Below, piece after piece: positions 1 to 8,335 of a stretch of DNA of 43,050 nucleotides. The notes below the pieces were generated by a model, which saw nothing but the letters and a program-made list of their open reading frames with translations, made no database searches and had not been told where the DNA came from. Source of the stretch: Vallitalea longa (GTDB taxonomy: Bacteria > Bacillota > Clostridia > Lachnospirales > Vallitaleaceae). The translations under genes were made by a program, and so were the position numbers. The stretch lies in NCBI RefSeq assembly GCF_027923465.1, contig NZ_BRLB01000029.1, positions 1 through 43,050 of the forward strand, written 5' to 3'. Positions within the stretch are counted from its first letter, which is position 1. Every line of letters starts with the position of its first letter.

Positions 1-24
1 ACTAATAGGTCGAGGGCTTGACCA
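1..24 (+). rRNA. 23S ribosomal RNA, 3' end (partial)
   Basis: The first bases, ending in CGAGGGCTTGACC, are the characteristic 3' end of Firmicutes 23S rRNA; the CTTGACC would pair with the GGTCAAG usual at the 23S 5' end. The rest of the gene lies left of the window. No 5S-like sequence is visible in the following 150 bases (25-174), which are AT-rich with nothing recognisable, so the 5S gene of this operon is either upstream or elsewhere. The exact 3' end is uncertain by a base or two. Confidence 0.8.
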
Positions 25-174
25 AGGAAATATGTTTGAACCTGAGGGTTTGAATATATAAGAAGTCAAGCTAAGAGTTAAGATGTATAAGTTATGTAGT
101 AGTTATTTGCTTAGGTTGATTGATAGTCTGATTAGTTAAAATAATCAATGTGTTGTTTTGAGTGTTCACAATAT

Positions 175-249
175 GGCCTAGTGGTTCAGTTGGTTTAGAA
201 CGCCGGCCTGTCACGCCGGAGGTCGAGGGTTCGAGTCCCTTCTAGGTCG
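175..249 (+). tRNA. tRNA-Asp (GTC)
   Basis: The acceptor stem GGCCTAG pairs with CTAGGTC, the discriminator is G, the anticodon loop CTGTCAC gives anticodon GTC, and the T arm contains GGTTCGAGTCC. CCA is not encoded. First tRNA after the rRNA operon and probably cotranscribed with it. Confidence 0.95.
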
Positions 250-286
250 TTTATTGTAAAACTAATTGATTTGTATATTATTCCCA

Positions 287-359
287 GGGCGCATAGCTCA
301 GCTGGGAGAGCACCTGCCTTACAAGCAGGGGGTCACAGGTTCGAGCCCTGTTGCGCCCA
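287..359 (+). tRNA. tRNA-Val (TAC)
   Basis: The acceptor stem GGGCGCA pairs with TGCGCCC, followed by discriminator A. The anticodon stem CCTGC/GCAGG encloses a loop with anticodon TAC. The T arm has GGTTCGAGCC. CCA is not encoded. Confidence 0.95.
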
Positions 360-366
360 CTAAATC

Positions 367-414
367 AAATTCCTTTACTATAAGTTAGGAATTTTATATA
401 GCACGGTAACGTGC
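367..414 (+). other. Two small hairpins in the Val-Thr tRNA spacer
   Basis: AAATTCCT (367-374) can pair with AGGAATTT (387-394), and GCACG-GTAA-CGTGC (401-414) forms a five-base-pair stem with a GNRA tetraloop. Neither is followed by a convincing T-run, so processing structures in the polycistronic tRNA precursor are likelier than terminators. The rest of the spacer to 518 shows nothing else. Confidence 0.35.
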
Positions 415-518
415 ATAAGATAATTAATCCATTAGTAATTTACATAATGTACACTTATAAGAGAATAATTTTTGTAAGTATAAGGCAAAATATATAAAGT
501 GGATAAAGATAAATATGC

Positions 519-591
519 GCCGACGTGGCTCAATTGGCAGAGCAGCTGACTTGTAATCAGCAGGTTATCGGTTCAAGTCCGATCGTCGGCT
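519..591 (+). tRNA. tRNA-Thr (TGT)
   Basis: The acceptor stem GCCGACG pairs with CGTCGGC, discriminator T, anticodon stem CTGAC/ATCAG region with anticodon TGT, and T-loop GGTTCAAGTCC. CCA is not encoded. Confidence 0.95.
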
Positions 592-597
592 TGCAAT

Positions 598-679
598 GGA
601 GGGGTTCCCGAGTGGCCAAAGGGGGCAGACTGTAAATCTGTTGGCTCCGCCTTCGAAGGTTCGAATCCTTCTCCCTCCA
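598..679 (+). tRNA. tRNA-Tyr (GTA)
   Basis: Acceptor stem GGAGGGG pairs with TCCCTCC (one G-T pair), discriminator A, anticodon GTA. At 82 bases it has the long variable arm of a class II tRNA, as expected for bacterial tRNA-Tyr. CCA is not encoded. It starts only six bases after tRNA-Thr. Confidence 0.95.
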
Positions 680-709
680 CTGAATTATTAATATTGCAAT
701 TAATAATAA

Positions 710-786
<77 letters not shown>

Positions 787-790
787 ATAT

Positions 791-866
<76 letters not shown>

Positions 867-891
867 CAAAACAATTTAATATTTATACTAT

Positions 892-965
892 GGGCCACTA
901 GCTCAGTCGGCTAGAGCACTGGACTTTTAATCCAGGTGTCCCGGGTTCGAGTCCCGGGTGGCTCA
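892..965 (+). tRNA. tRNA-Lys (TTT)
   Basis: Acceptor stem GGGCCAC pairs with GTGGCTC (one G-T pair), discriminator A, anticodon TTT, T-loop GGTTCGAGTCC. CCA is not encoded. Last tRNA of the cluster, ten bases before the terminator. Confidence 0.95.
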
Positions 966-974
966 CTAAAAAAA

Positions 975-1004
975 GAAATCGTCTATTTTTATAGGCGATT
1001 TTTT
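975..1004 (+). terminator. Terminator of the rRNA/tRNA operon
   Basis: AAATCGTCTA (976-985) pairs with TAGGCGATTT (992-1001) with one T-G pair and a six-base loop, followed by further T's to 1004. Its place right after the last tRNA supports intrinsic termination of the tRNA transcript. Confidence 0.8.
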
Positions 1005-1087
1005 AGTATAATGAGATTGTAGAATAATATATACATATACTAATAAATAAATAATTATTAACAGACAAGGTGCGAAAATAAAAAGTT

Positions 1088-1168
1088 ATGAATAAATCTA
1101 TTCCAGATAGAGGAGATTGTGTTAATAATAGATTAGGTCAAATTTTGGCTTACCAATATTATGATTAA
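1088..1168 (+). CDS. Possible 26-residue small protein
   Basis: An open frame of 26 codons starts at ATG 1088, begins MNKSIPDRGDC and ends in QYYD before TAA 1166. It sits alone between the tRNA terminator and the decarboxylase gene. Its residue mix (Pro, Arg, Gly, Asp, Cys) is less AT-driven than random frames in this DNA. Against it: the only ribosome-binding-like sequence, AAGGTG at 1067-1072, lies 15 bases upstream, which is too far. No family is recognised. It may be a real conserved small protein or chance. Confidence 0.3.
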   Translation: MNKSIPDRGDCVNNRLGQILAYQYYD

Positions 1169-1207
1169 TAAATTATTTATAGATTTAGATAGGAGTAATT
1201 CTAAATT

Positions 1208-2632
1208 ATGAAAAATACACTTTATAATCAATTATTAAAATATAGAAATAATATATATCCATTTCACATGCCAGGACATAAATTAGGGAAAAAAATAAAA
1301 TTCAGAAATATGGCTAAAATAGATGTGACTGAAGTGAAAGGAACTGATAATCTACATAATCCTTGTGGGATTATAGAAAAAGCACAAGAAAAAGCAGCTA
1401 AAACGTTTGGTGCTGACAAAACTTATTTTTTAGTTAATGGAAGCACAGGAGGAATTATTTCTGCTATATCATCCATATGTGAAGAAAAGGATCAGATATT
1501 AATAGCAAGGAATAGCCATAAATCCGTTTATAACGCTATTTTAATCAATAATTTGGAGCCTATATATATATATCCTCAAATACTTAATAAAAACGGTTTA
1601 ATAGGGGGAATTAGTCCTGATGATCTTGAACAAAAGATAAAAGAGAATTCTATGATAAAATTAGTCGTGATAACAAGTCCTACTTATGAAGGGTTTATAT
1701 CAGATATAAGGAAAATATCCGATATAGTCCATAAGTATAATAAGATATTAATGGTCGATGAGGCTCATGGTTCACATTTTAAATTTAATGATTATTTTCC
1801 AAAAACTTCTTTAGAGCTTGGGGTAGATATAGTTATTCAAAGTGCTCATAAAACATTACCTTCTTTAACACAGAGCGCTATGTTACACATAAAAAGTGAT
1901 AAAATAGACAGTAGAAAATTACAAAATGCTTTATCAATATTTCAAACAAGTAGTCCGTCCTATATATTAATGACTAGTTTGGATGATTGTAGAGATATGA
2001 TAGATACAAAAGGAAGCAAATTATTTGCAAGATATGTACACAACTTGAAAGATTGTAGATATAAGCTAAAAACACAGCTGACTAATTTAGAACTTATAGA
2101 TCAGGAAGTTATCGGTAATAAATATATTTTTGATATGGATTGTTCCAAGATAGTTATAGATTGTACTGAAACTGATATAACAGGAACCCGACTAGATGAA
2201 ATTCTTAGGAATAAATATAATATACAGGTGGAGTTAAGTGGTATTAATCATATTATTGCTATGACATCAATATGTGATGGTAAATCTGGATTTCGTAAGT
2301 TAGTTAAGGCTTTGGTAGAAATAGATAGTAAACTAAGAAAAAATCATATAATAAACAATAAATATGATATAATATATAATACCCAAACTTGTTATAATCC
2401 AAAGGAAGCATCTACTAAAAATAAATACAAAATACAATTAGAAAATGCAGCCGGCAGGATATCAGGGGATTTTGTTATACCTTTTCCACCAGGAATACCT
2501 CTAATTATTCCAGGAGAAGTTATAACTACAGAAAATATCAATCTTATTAATGAATATACGGATATAGGTATAGAAATAATGGGTTTAGATGATAAAAAAA
2601 ATAAAACTATTAATATAATTGACGAGGTGTGA
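1208..2632 (+). CDS. Orn/Lys/Arg decarboxylase family protein (YaaO-like)
   Basis: A 474-residue fold-type I PLP enzyme of the short Orn/Lys/Arg decarboxylase group, which lacks the N-terminal wing domain of inducible enterobacterial enzymes. Visible marks are FHMPGHK near the N-terminus, VNGSTGG (76-82) for the cofactor phosphate, DEAHGSH (184-190) with the Asp that contacts the PLP nitrogen, and SAHKTLPS with Lys215 as the expected Schiff-base lysine. The family removes the carboxyl group of arginine, lysine or ornithine, making polyamine precursors; substrate cannot be told from sequence. It heads the block that ends in abrB, as yaaO does in Bacillus, and its stop overlaps the tmk translation start region. 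AGGAG at 1191-1195 is a somewhat distant ribosome binding site. Confidence 0.85.
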   Translation: MKNTLYNQLLKYRNNIYPFHMPGHKLGKKIKFRNMAKIDVTEVKGTDNLHNPCGIIEKAQEKAAKTFGADKTYFLVNGSTGGIISAISSICEEKDQILIARNSHKSVYNAILINNLEPIYIYPQILNKNGLIGGISPDDLEQKIKENSMIKLVVITSPTYEGFISDIRKISDIVHKYNKILMVDEAHGSHFKFNDYFPKTSLELGVDIVIQSAHKTLPSLTQSAMLHIKSDKIDSRKLQNALSIFQTSSPSYILMTSLDDCRDMIDTKGSKLFARYVHNLKDCRYKLKTQLTNLELIDQEVIGNKYIFDMDCSKIVIDCTETDITGTRLDEILRNKYNIQVELSGINHIIAMTSICDGKSGFRKLVKALVEIDSKLRKNHIINNKYDIIYNTQTCYNPKEASTKNKYKIQLENAAGRISGDFVIPFPPGIPLIIPGEVITTENINLINEYTDIGIEIMGLDDKKNKTINIIDEV

Positions 2633-2633
2633 A

Positions 2634-3275
2634 ATGAAAGGACTATTTATTACCATAGAAGGAGCAGATGGCTCAGGTAAATCTACTCAAATTGAAAAAT
2701 TGAAGAAGTATCTAGAAAGTAATAATTATGATTTTGTCTTTACTAGAGAACCTGGGGGAACAATCATAAGTGAAGCTATAAGGGATATAATCCTCAATAA
2801 AGATTATATGGAAATGTCACATACCACAGAAGCTCTTTTGTATGCGGCTTCAAGAGCACAACACGTAGAACAACATATTAAACCTCTATTGGAACAAGGG
2901 AAAATTGTTATATGTGACAGATTTGTTGATTCATCAGTAGTTTATCAAGGATATTCCAGAGGATTAGGCATAGATAATATTGAAAACATCAATAAATATG
3001 CTACATTGGGTTTAGAACCTGAGGTAACTATTTTACTTGATATTGATGCAGAAGAAGGATTGAATCGAAAAAAAGACCAAAGAGAGTTGGATAGATTGGA
3101 ATTACAGGAATTCGATTTTCATAAAAGAGTATGTGAAGGTTATAGAGAATTAGCAGAACGTCATCCAGATAGGATAAAAAAAATAGATGCATCTTTATCA
3201 GTAGAAGAAATTCATAACGAAGTAATAAATACTATTGAACAGATTATAGAAAATAGGTATAATAATAGTAAATAG
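2634..3275 (+). CDS. tmk: Thymidylate kinase
   Basis: Phosphorylates dTMP to dTDP with ATP in the cytoplasm, an essential step of dTTP synthesis. With 213 residues it has normal length. The P-loop is GADGSGKST (10-18), the TREPGGT motif lies at 37-43 and the DR motif at 95-96 (DRFVDSSVVYQG). The start chosen is ATG 2634, which has GAGGTG at 2624-2629 just before it and gives the usual N-terminus MKGLFITIEG; a TTG start 15 bases upstream would add five residues and has no ribosome binding site of its own. The start follows the decarboxylase stop by one base, so the two are translationally coupled. The 186 bases after it show nothing recognisable. Confidence 0.97.
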   Translation: MKGLFITIEGADGSGKSTQIEKLKKYLESNNYDFVFTREPGGTIISEAIRDIILNKDYMEMSHTTEALLYAASRAQHVEQHIKPLLEQGKIVICDRFVDSSVVYQGYSRGLGIDNIENINKYATLGLEPEVTILLDIDAEEGLNRKKDQRELDRLELQEFDFHKRVCEGYRELAERHPDRIKKIDASLSVEEIHNEVINTIEQIIENRYNNSK

Positions 3276-3461
3276 GAAATATATAATAATTTAAAGAATT
3301 CGTATTATTGTAGAATTTCATTAATTAATAGATACTAGATTAATTTTCTAAACTAAAATCTATATTTATCCGATATTAAACATATAATATATTAGATTAA
3401 TAATTCAAATTAAATTACATTTATATAAAATATATAAAAAATAATTTTTAGGAGTGATATT

Positions 3462-3791
3462 ATGAAATTAATCATAGCAGTAATTCATGATGAAGACTCA
3501 TATAAATTAACGGAAAGACTGAATAAATCTGGTTTTATGGCTACTAAATTAGCTAGTACAGGTGGTTTTTTGAAAACTGGTAATACAACTATATTTATAG
3601 GAGTTCCAAAAGATAAAGTCGATGAAGTTATAGAAATAATAAAAAAAGAATGTAAAACTAATAAACAAATGTCATTACTCAATCCACCAGTAGCAGGAAT
3701 GCCTGATGGTTACTTGCCATACCCTATTGAAGTAACAGTTGGAGGAGCTACAGTATTCGTCATAGATGTAGACCAATATATAAAGATATAA
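3462..3791 (+). CDS. darA: c-di-AMP-binding PII-like protein DarA (YaaQ)
   Basis: A 109-residue protein of the DarA/PstA/YaaQ family, trimeric PII-like receptors of cyclic di-AMP. The N-terminal MKLIIAVIHDED strand, the GFMATKLASTGGFLKTGNTT segment and the C-terminal strand (ATVFVIDV) match the family as I recall it. What it controls is not established even in Bacillus. Position between tmk and yaaR is the same as in Bacillus, which strengthens the call. It has its own ribosome binding site (AGGAGTG). Confidence 0.92.
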   Translation: MKLIIAVIHDEDSYKLTERLNKSGFMATKLASTGGFLKTGNTTIFIGVPKDKVDEVIEIIKKECKTNKQMSLLNPPVAGMPDGYLPYPIEVTVGGATVFVIDVDQYIKI

Positions 3792-3846
3792 GTGGATGAA
3801 ATGGATAATCTAATATACAATAAATAACTACGTTGGGGGATTTACT

Positions 3847-4290
3847 ATGGATTTGAAAGTTAATACAATAAAAATGCCAGATATAAACGAAACCATTAAT
3901 AAAGTAGATAATAAAACAGGTAAAGAATTTAAGTTCACTTTACTTAGCAAGATAGATGAAGCATCATTAAAAGAAAAACTTAATACTATGATTGATGACA
4001 TATCTAAACAAGGCGAAAAAATAGCTAAGCACATGGATGTAAAAGATATGAAGAAATATAGAGAATTAATCAAAGACTTTGTTAATGAAGTAGTAACCCA
4101 TTCCCATAAATTTTCAAGAGAAAACTTTTTAGATAGACGTGGAAGACATAGAGTATATGGCATAGTAAAATTAGTTGATAAAAACTTAGATGATTTAGCT
4201 AAGGAACTTATAAAAGAGGAAAAAAATAATATTAATATATTGGGGCATGTTGATGAAATAAGAGGTCTTTTATTAGATATAATGACATGA
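3847..4290 (+). CDS. YaaR family protein (DUF327)
   Basis: A 147-residue, highly charged, mostly helical soluble protein matching the YaaR/DUF327 family by its [14 protein letters not shown] and C-terminal [12 protein letters not shown] segments and by its place after darA. The biochemical role of the family is not known. Ribosome binding site GGGGG lies just before ATG 3847. A hairpin with T-run follows, so this part of the block may end here. Confidence 0.85.
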   Translation: MDLKVNTIKMPDINETINKVDNKTGKEFKFTLLSKIDEASLKEKLNTMIDDISKQGEKIAKHMDVKDMKKYRELIKDFVNEVVTHSHKFSRENFLDRRGRHRVYGIVKLVDKNLDDLAKELIKEEKNNINILGHVDEIRGLLLDIMT

Positions 4291-4314
4291 TGATTATTTA
4301 TTGAAGTATGATGG

Positions 4315-4368
4315 GGTTGTCTATAATACATTTATATATAAATAAATGTTTTAGTAGATAGCCTTTTT
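4315..4368 (+). terminator. Terminator-like hairpin after yaaR
   Basis: GGTTGTCTA (4315-4323) pairs with TAGATAGCC (4355-4363) with G-T pairs, and inside it ACATTTA/TAAATGT can pair; TTTTT follows at 4364-4368. Probably terminates the yaaO-tmk-darA-yaaR transcript. Its arms resemble those of the hairpin at 27482-27561 (see findings). Confidence 0.65.
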
Positions 4369-4625
4369 AATTTCTGTTTATTTAGATAAAATAATCTAGA
4401 AAATAGGAATAGATTAATTAAAAATTAAAGAAAAAAGTGCATATAATCAATAATACTGTGGATAACTTTATTAAAAATATATGTTTATGTTAATAATATT
4501 ATATTATAATGATAGAGAAGAAGGTTAATTTAAATGAAAAAAGACTATAAATTTTATCCTATTACGGTGTATAATAATAAATATATATATGATTAATATA
4601 AGTTATAATTAGGAAGGGAATATAA
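4369..4625 (+). other. AT-rich spacer before holB
   Basis: Likely holds the promoter of the holB-rsmI operon: TATAAT stands at 4505-4510, but no good -35 box is seen at the right distance. A 20-codon frame at 4534-4596 starts ATG after AGAAGG (4519-4524) with nine-base spacing and begins MKKDYKFYPI; it could be a leader peptide or chance. Nothing else is visible. Confidence 0.3.
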
Positions 4626-5615
4626 ATGTATACATTTGATGAAATAATTGGACATGAAGAAATAATAAATCACCTACAAAGTGCTATTAAAAATAGTAAG
4701 GTCTCCCATGCTTATATAATAGATGGTGAGAAAGGGATAGGAAAAAAATTAATAGCCAATACTTTTGCAAAAACACTTCAATGTGAAAAAAGGTCGGTTA
4801 CTCCATGTGATAATTGTACATCTTGTAAAACATTTGATTCATTAAATAATCCGGATGTGATTTATGTTGAGCAGACAAAAAAAACAGGTATCGGTGTTGA
4901 TGATATTAGGGAGCAGATTAATCAAGATATAAATATTAAGCCTTATGCCTATCCATATAAAATTTATATTGTAGATAATGCTGATACAATGACTGAACAA
5001 GCACAAAATGCTTTGTTAAAAACAATTGAAGAACCTCCAGCATATGTAGTGATACTATTACTATCAAATAATATTAATAAATTTTTAATAACTATAATAT
5101 CCAGATGTGTGGTTTTGAAATTGAGACCAATCAAGCCAGATAAAGTTAACGATTATGTTATGAAAACATTAAATGTATCTGACGATAAAGCAGAGTTAAT
5201 AACTTCATTTGCACAAGGGATCATAGGTAAAGCAAAAGAACTTGCATCTTCTTGTGAGTTTTTAGATATGAGAGAAAGCATGATTGATATTGTAGAGTGT
5301 ATTATAAAAGGTGACGACTATGAAATATTAGAGATTAGTAATAAATTTGATGATTATAAAGATACTATACAAGATTTTTTAGATTTATTTATGACTTGGT
5401 TAAGAGATTTATTGATAATAAAAAAAATAAATGATGAGTCTTATATAATAAATAGAGATAAATATAGAACTTTATTGAAACAGTCGCAGGTTTTATCGTA
5501 TAATAAAATTAGTGTAATGATTGAGAATATTAACAAAGCTAAAAATTTATTAAAACAAAATGCAAATTATAAATTAGTAATAGAGATGATGATATTACAG
5601 ACAAAGGAGAATTAA
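4626..5615 (+). CDS. holB: DNA polymerase III subunit delta'
   Basis: A clamp-loader AAA+ subunit that, with delta and tau/gamma, loads the beta clamp at the replication fork. The 329-residue length is normal. It begins with the HEEIINHLQSAI and SHAYI elements typical of delta', has a P-loop-like GEKGIGKK (34-41), and carries the zinc-module cysteines C53, C61, C64 and C67. A sensor-like ISRC with Arg follows near residue 155. It starts a tight operon with ricT (3-base gap), trmN6 and rsmI, the same order as in Bacillus. Confidence 0.93.
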   Translation: MYTFDEIIGHEEIINHLQSAIKNSKVSHAYIIDGEKGIGKKLIANTFAKTLQCEKRSVTPCDNCTSCKTFDSLNNPDVIYVEQTKKTGIGVDDIREQINQDINIKPYAYPYKIYIVDNADTMTEQAQNALLKTIEEPPAYVVILLLSNNINKFLITIISRCVVLKLRPIKPDKVNDYVMKTLNVSDDKAELITSFAQGIIGKAKELASSCEFLDMRESMIDIVECIIKGDDYEILEISNKFDDYKDTIQDFLDLFMTWLRDLLIIKKINDESYIINRDKYRTLLKQSQVLSYNKISVMIENINKAKNLLKQNANYKLVIEMMILQTKEN

Positions 5616-5618
5616 AAT

Positions 5619-6539
5619 ATGATAAAAGTGATCGGTGTAAGATTTCGTAAGGCAGGAAAAATATATTATTTTGATCCGAATAATTTAGATATAAAACAAG
5701 GACAAAATGTTATTGTAGAAACTGTTAGGGGCATAGAATATGGAAATGTCGTAGTTGGAATAAAAGAAGTAACAGACGATGAAATAATACAACCCCTAAA
5801 AAGTGTTATAAGAATAACAACTCCAGAAGATGATAAAAAAGAAGAAAAAAATCGTCTGAAAGAAAAAGATGCTTTTGATATTTGTGTAAAAAAAATAGCT
5901 AAGCATGGATTGGTTATGAAACTAATTGATGTAGAGTATACTTTTGATAATAATAAAGTTTTATTCTATTTTACTGCAGATGGTAGGATAGATTTTAGAG
6001 AATTAGTTAAAGATTTGGCAGCTATATTCAAAACTAGGATAGAATTAAGACAAATAGGTGTTAGAGATGAGACTAAAATGATAGGAAGTATAGGTATATG
6101 TGGAAGACCTCTTTGTTGTCATACACATTTATGTGAATTCCAACCTGTATCTATAAAAATGGCTAAAGAACAGAATCTTTCATTAAATCCAACTAAAATA
6201 TCAGGAGTATGTGGAAGATTGATGTGTTGCCTTAAATATGAGGAATCAACATATGAGTACCTAAATAAACATTTACCTAATGTAGGTGATAAGGCAATTA
6301 CACCAGAAGGAGAAAAAGGTGAGGTACTTAGTGTAAATGTTCTTAGACAACTTGTTAGATTAGTTGTCAGAAAAGAAGATGGAGATCCAGAAATATTACA
6401 GTATAAAGCTAAGGAATTGAAATTTAGAGTAAACAAAAAACGTAAAGATGCAGATACAGAGATATCGGAAGAAGAAAAGAAAGAATTAAAGGAATTACAG
6501 AATCTAGAACGCAAAGAAGGTAAAATGAAAAGAGAGTAG
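5619..6539 (+). CDS. ricT: PSP1-domain iron-sulfur protein RicT (YaaT)
   Basis: In Bacillus, RicT forms a complex with RicA and RicF that promotes RNase Y-dependent mRNA maturation and influences phosphorelay and sporulation. This 306-residue protein has the PSP1 domain in its first part and the cysteine set of the family: C161, C166, C167, C172, then C198, C203 and C204 (motifs CGRPLCC and CGRLMCC), which ligate iron-sulfur clusters in the Bacillus complex. The C-terminal tail is rich in Lys and Glu. It lies between holB and trmN6; yabA, which follows yaaT in Bacillus, is absent here. Confidence 0.93.
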   Translation: MIKVIGVRFRKAGKIYYFDPNNLDIKQGQNVIVETVRGIEYGNVVVGIKEVTDDEIIQPLKSVIRITTPEDDKKEEKNRLKEKDAFDICVKKIAKHGLVMKLIDVEYTFDNNKVLFYFTADGRIDFRELVKDLAAIFKTRIELRQIGVRDETKMIGSIGICGRPLCCHTHLCEFQPVSIKMAKEQNLSLNPTKISGVCGRLMCCLKYEESTYEYLNKHLPNVGDKAITPEGEKGEVLSVNVLRQLVRLVVRKEDGDPEILQYKAKELKFRVNKKRKDADTEISEEEKKELKELQNLERKEGKMKRE

Positions 6540-6544
6540 ATTAA

Positions 6545-7282
6545 ATGGAATTAAAAAACGATGAAAGAATAGATGATCTCCATAGAAAAGGATATAAGAT
6601 AATACAGAATACACAGAAATTTTGTTTTGGTATAGATGCAGTATTATTGACTGGATTTTCTGGTGTAAAAGATAAAGAAAATGTATTAGATTTAGGAACA
6701 GGAACAGGAATTATTCCTATTCTGTTGGAAGCTAAGACAAAAGGCAGTCATTTTACTGGATTAGAAATTCAAGAAGAAAGTGTTGAAATGGCTGTGAGAA
6801 GTGTTGAACTTAACTGTTTAGAAGATAAAATTTCCATAATACAAGGAGATATAAAGGAAGCAGTGAAGCTGTTTCCTTTATCTAGTTTTGATGTTATAAC
6901 TTCTAATCCTCCTTATATGAATAATAATAATGGTATAAAAAATAATTTACAGCCAAAATCTATAGCAAGACATGAAATATTATGTACTTTGGAGGATGTT
7001 ATTAAAAATGCAGCGTCCCTTCTAAAAGTAGGAGGAAGATTTTATATGGTGCATAGACCAAGTAGATTACCAGAGATTATAGTAACACTTAAAAAATATA
7101 AATTGGAACCCAAGAGATTAAGATTTGTTCATCCTTATATCAACAAAGAACCTAATATGATATTAATAGAATCAGTTAGACATGGGAAACCATTGTTAAA
7201 AGTAGAACCTCCGTTAATAGTTTATAAATCAGTAGGTGAGTATACTGATGAGATATATGAAATATACGGATACAATAGATAA
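6545..7282 (+). CDS. trmN6: tRNA1(Val) (adenine37-N6)-methyltransferase
   Basis: A 245-residue class I SAM-dependent methyltransferase of the YabB/YfiC (TrmN6) family, which methylates A37 of tRNA-Val in E. coli. SAM motif I is DLGTGTG (49-55) and the catalytic motif for adenine-N6 is NPPY (121-124). It sits in the place of Bacillus yabB, between ricT and rsmI. The function in Gram-positives is inferred from the family; other N6-adenine substrates remain possible. Confidence 0.85.
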   Translation: MELKNDERIDDLHRKGYKIIQNTQKFCFGIDAVLLTGFSGVKDKENVLDLGTGTGIIPILLEAKTKGSHFTGLEIQEESVEMAVRSVELNCLEDKISIIQGDIKEAVKLFPLSSFDVITSNPPYMNNNNGIKNNLQPKSIARHEILCTLEDVIKNAASLLKVGGRFYMVHRPSRLPEIIVTLKKYKLEPKRLRFVHPYINKEPNMILIESVRHGKPLLKVEPPLIVYKSVGEYTDEIYEIYGYNR

Positions 7283-7299
7283 AGAGATGGGGATAAAAT

Positions 7300-8154
7300 A
7301 TGTCAGGAAAATTATATCTAGTAGCGACACCTATAGGTAATCTAGAAGATATTACTTATAGGGCAGTAAGATTATTGAATGAGGTCGATGTAATTGCAGC
7401 AGAAGATACTAGACACACTAAGAAGTTATTGAATCACTTTGATATAGATACACCCTTAACCAGTTATCATGAACACAATAAAATGGAAAAGGGTCCTTAT
7501 CTTGTGAAAAAATTAGAAGACGGAATTAATATAGCTTTAGTGACCGATGCAGGAACTCCAGGTATATCCGACCCAGGAGAAGATTTAGTCAAGTTGTGTT
7601 TAGAAAATAATATAGAGGTCACATCTGCACCTGGTGCAGTAGCATTAATAACGGCTCTAATACTATCAGGTATTTCAACAAGAAGATTTGTCTTTGAAGG
7701 ATTTCTTCCATTTGATAAAAAACAAAGAAATAGTATCATGCAAAAACTAGCAGTTGAGCATAGAACTATTATATTATATGAAGCACCTCATAGATTAAAA
7801 CAAACCCTTAAACAACTATTAGATATATTGGGTAATAGAAATCTAGCGATTACTAGAGAATTAACTAAAAAGTTTGAAGAAATCAATCCTACAACACTTG
7901 AAGAAGCAATAGATAAATATAATGATGAACTTCCAAGAGGTGAATATGTTTTAATTATTGAAGGTAAACCATTAGATGAATTGAGAAACGAAGAAATAGA
8001 GAAATGGGAAAATATATCTATAAAAGATCATTTTGATAAATACATTAAAGAAGGTCTAGACAAAAAAAGTGCAATGAAAAAAGTTGCCAAAGATAGAGGT
8101 ACTTCTAAAAGGGATATTTATAATTATTTAATTAGATTAAAAGATGGAAATTAA
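7300..8154 (+). CDS. rsmI: 16S rRNA (cytidine1402-2'-O)-methyltransferase
   Basis: RsmI methylates the 2'-hydroxyl of C1402 in the decoding centre of 16S rRNA. At 284 residues it matches the family: LYLVATPIGNLEDIT at the N-terminus, AAEDTRHT (33-40), the TDAGTPGISDPG loop and the APGAVALITAL segment, all of the tetrapyrrole-methylase fold; the last about 40 residues form the usual RsmI C-terminal helical module. Last gene of the holB operon. A stretch of T's follows the stop but no clear plus-strand hairpin. Confidence 0.95.
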   Translation: MSGKLYLVATPIGNLEDITYRAVRLLNEVDVIAAEDTRHTKKLLNHFDIDTPLTSYHEHNKMEKGPYLVKKLEDGINIALVTDAGTPGISDPGEDLVKLCLENNIEVTSAPGAVALITALILSGISTRRFVFEGFLPFDKKQRNSIMQKLAVEHRTIILYEAPHRLKQTLKQLLDILGNRNLAITRELTKKFEEINPTTLEEAIDKYNDELPRGEYVLIIEGKPLDELRNEEIEKWENISIKDHFDKYIKEGLDKKSAMKKVAKDRGTSKRDIYNYLIRLKDGN

Positions 8155-8287
8155 TATTTTTTTTCACACTTTATATTTTATTTGGGTAAGTTGATTATAA
8201 ACATATATAAAATTAAAGGTGAAAAGTTGAGTTAATTATTGATAGAGTTTTTAGATAGTGGAATAATAAAAGATGTATATATAACAA

Positions 8288-8309
8288 AACCCTCTTTATT
8301 AAGAGGGTT
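8288..8309 (-). terminator. Terminator of the abrB-like gene
   Basis: AACCCTCTT (8288-8296) and AAGAGGGTT (8301-8309) form a perfect nine-base-pair stem with a four-base loop. Read on the minus strand it is followed by TTTTG, so it mainly serves the abrB-like gene; it may also stop rsmI read-through. Confidence 0.75.
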
Positions 8310-8335
8310 AGTTAACGTTTTATCTAGTTATTTTT

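Noticed and set aside
3828-4331. 167-codon open frame on the minus strand opposite yaaR
   Set aside because: It covers the recognised YaaR gene, is rich in Ser/Phe/Leu as antisense frames of Lys/Glu-rich genes are, and has no start signal.
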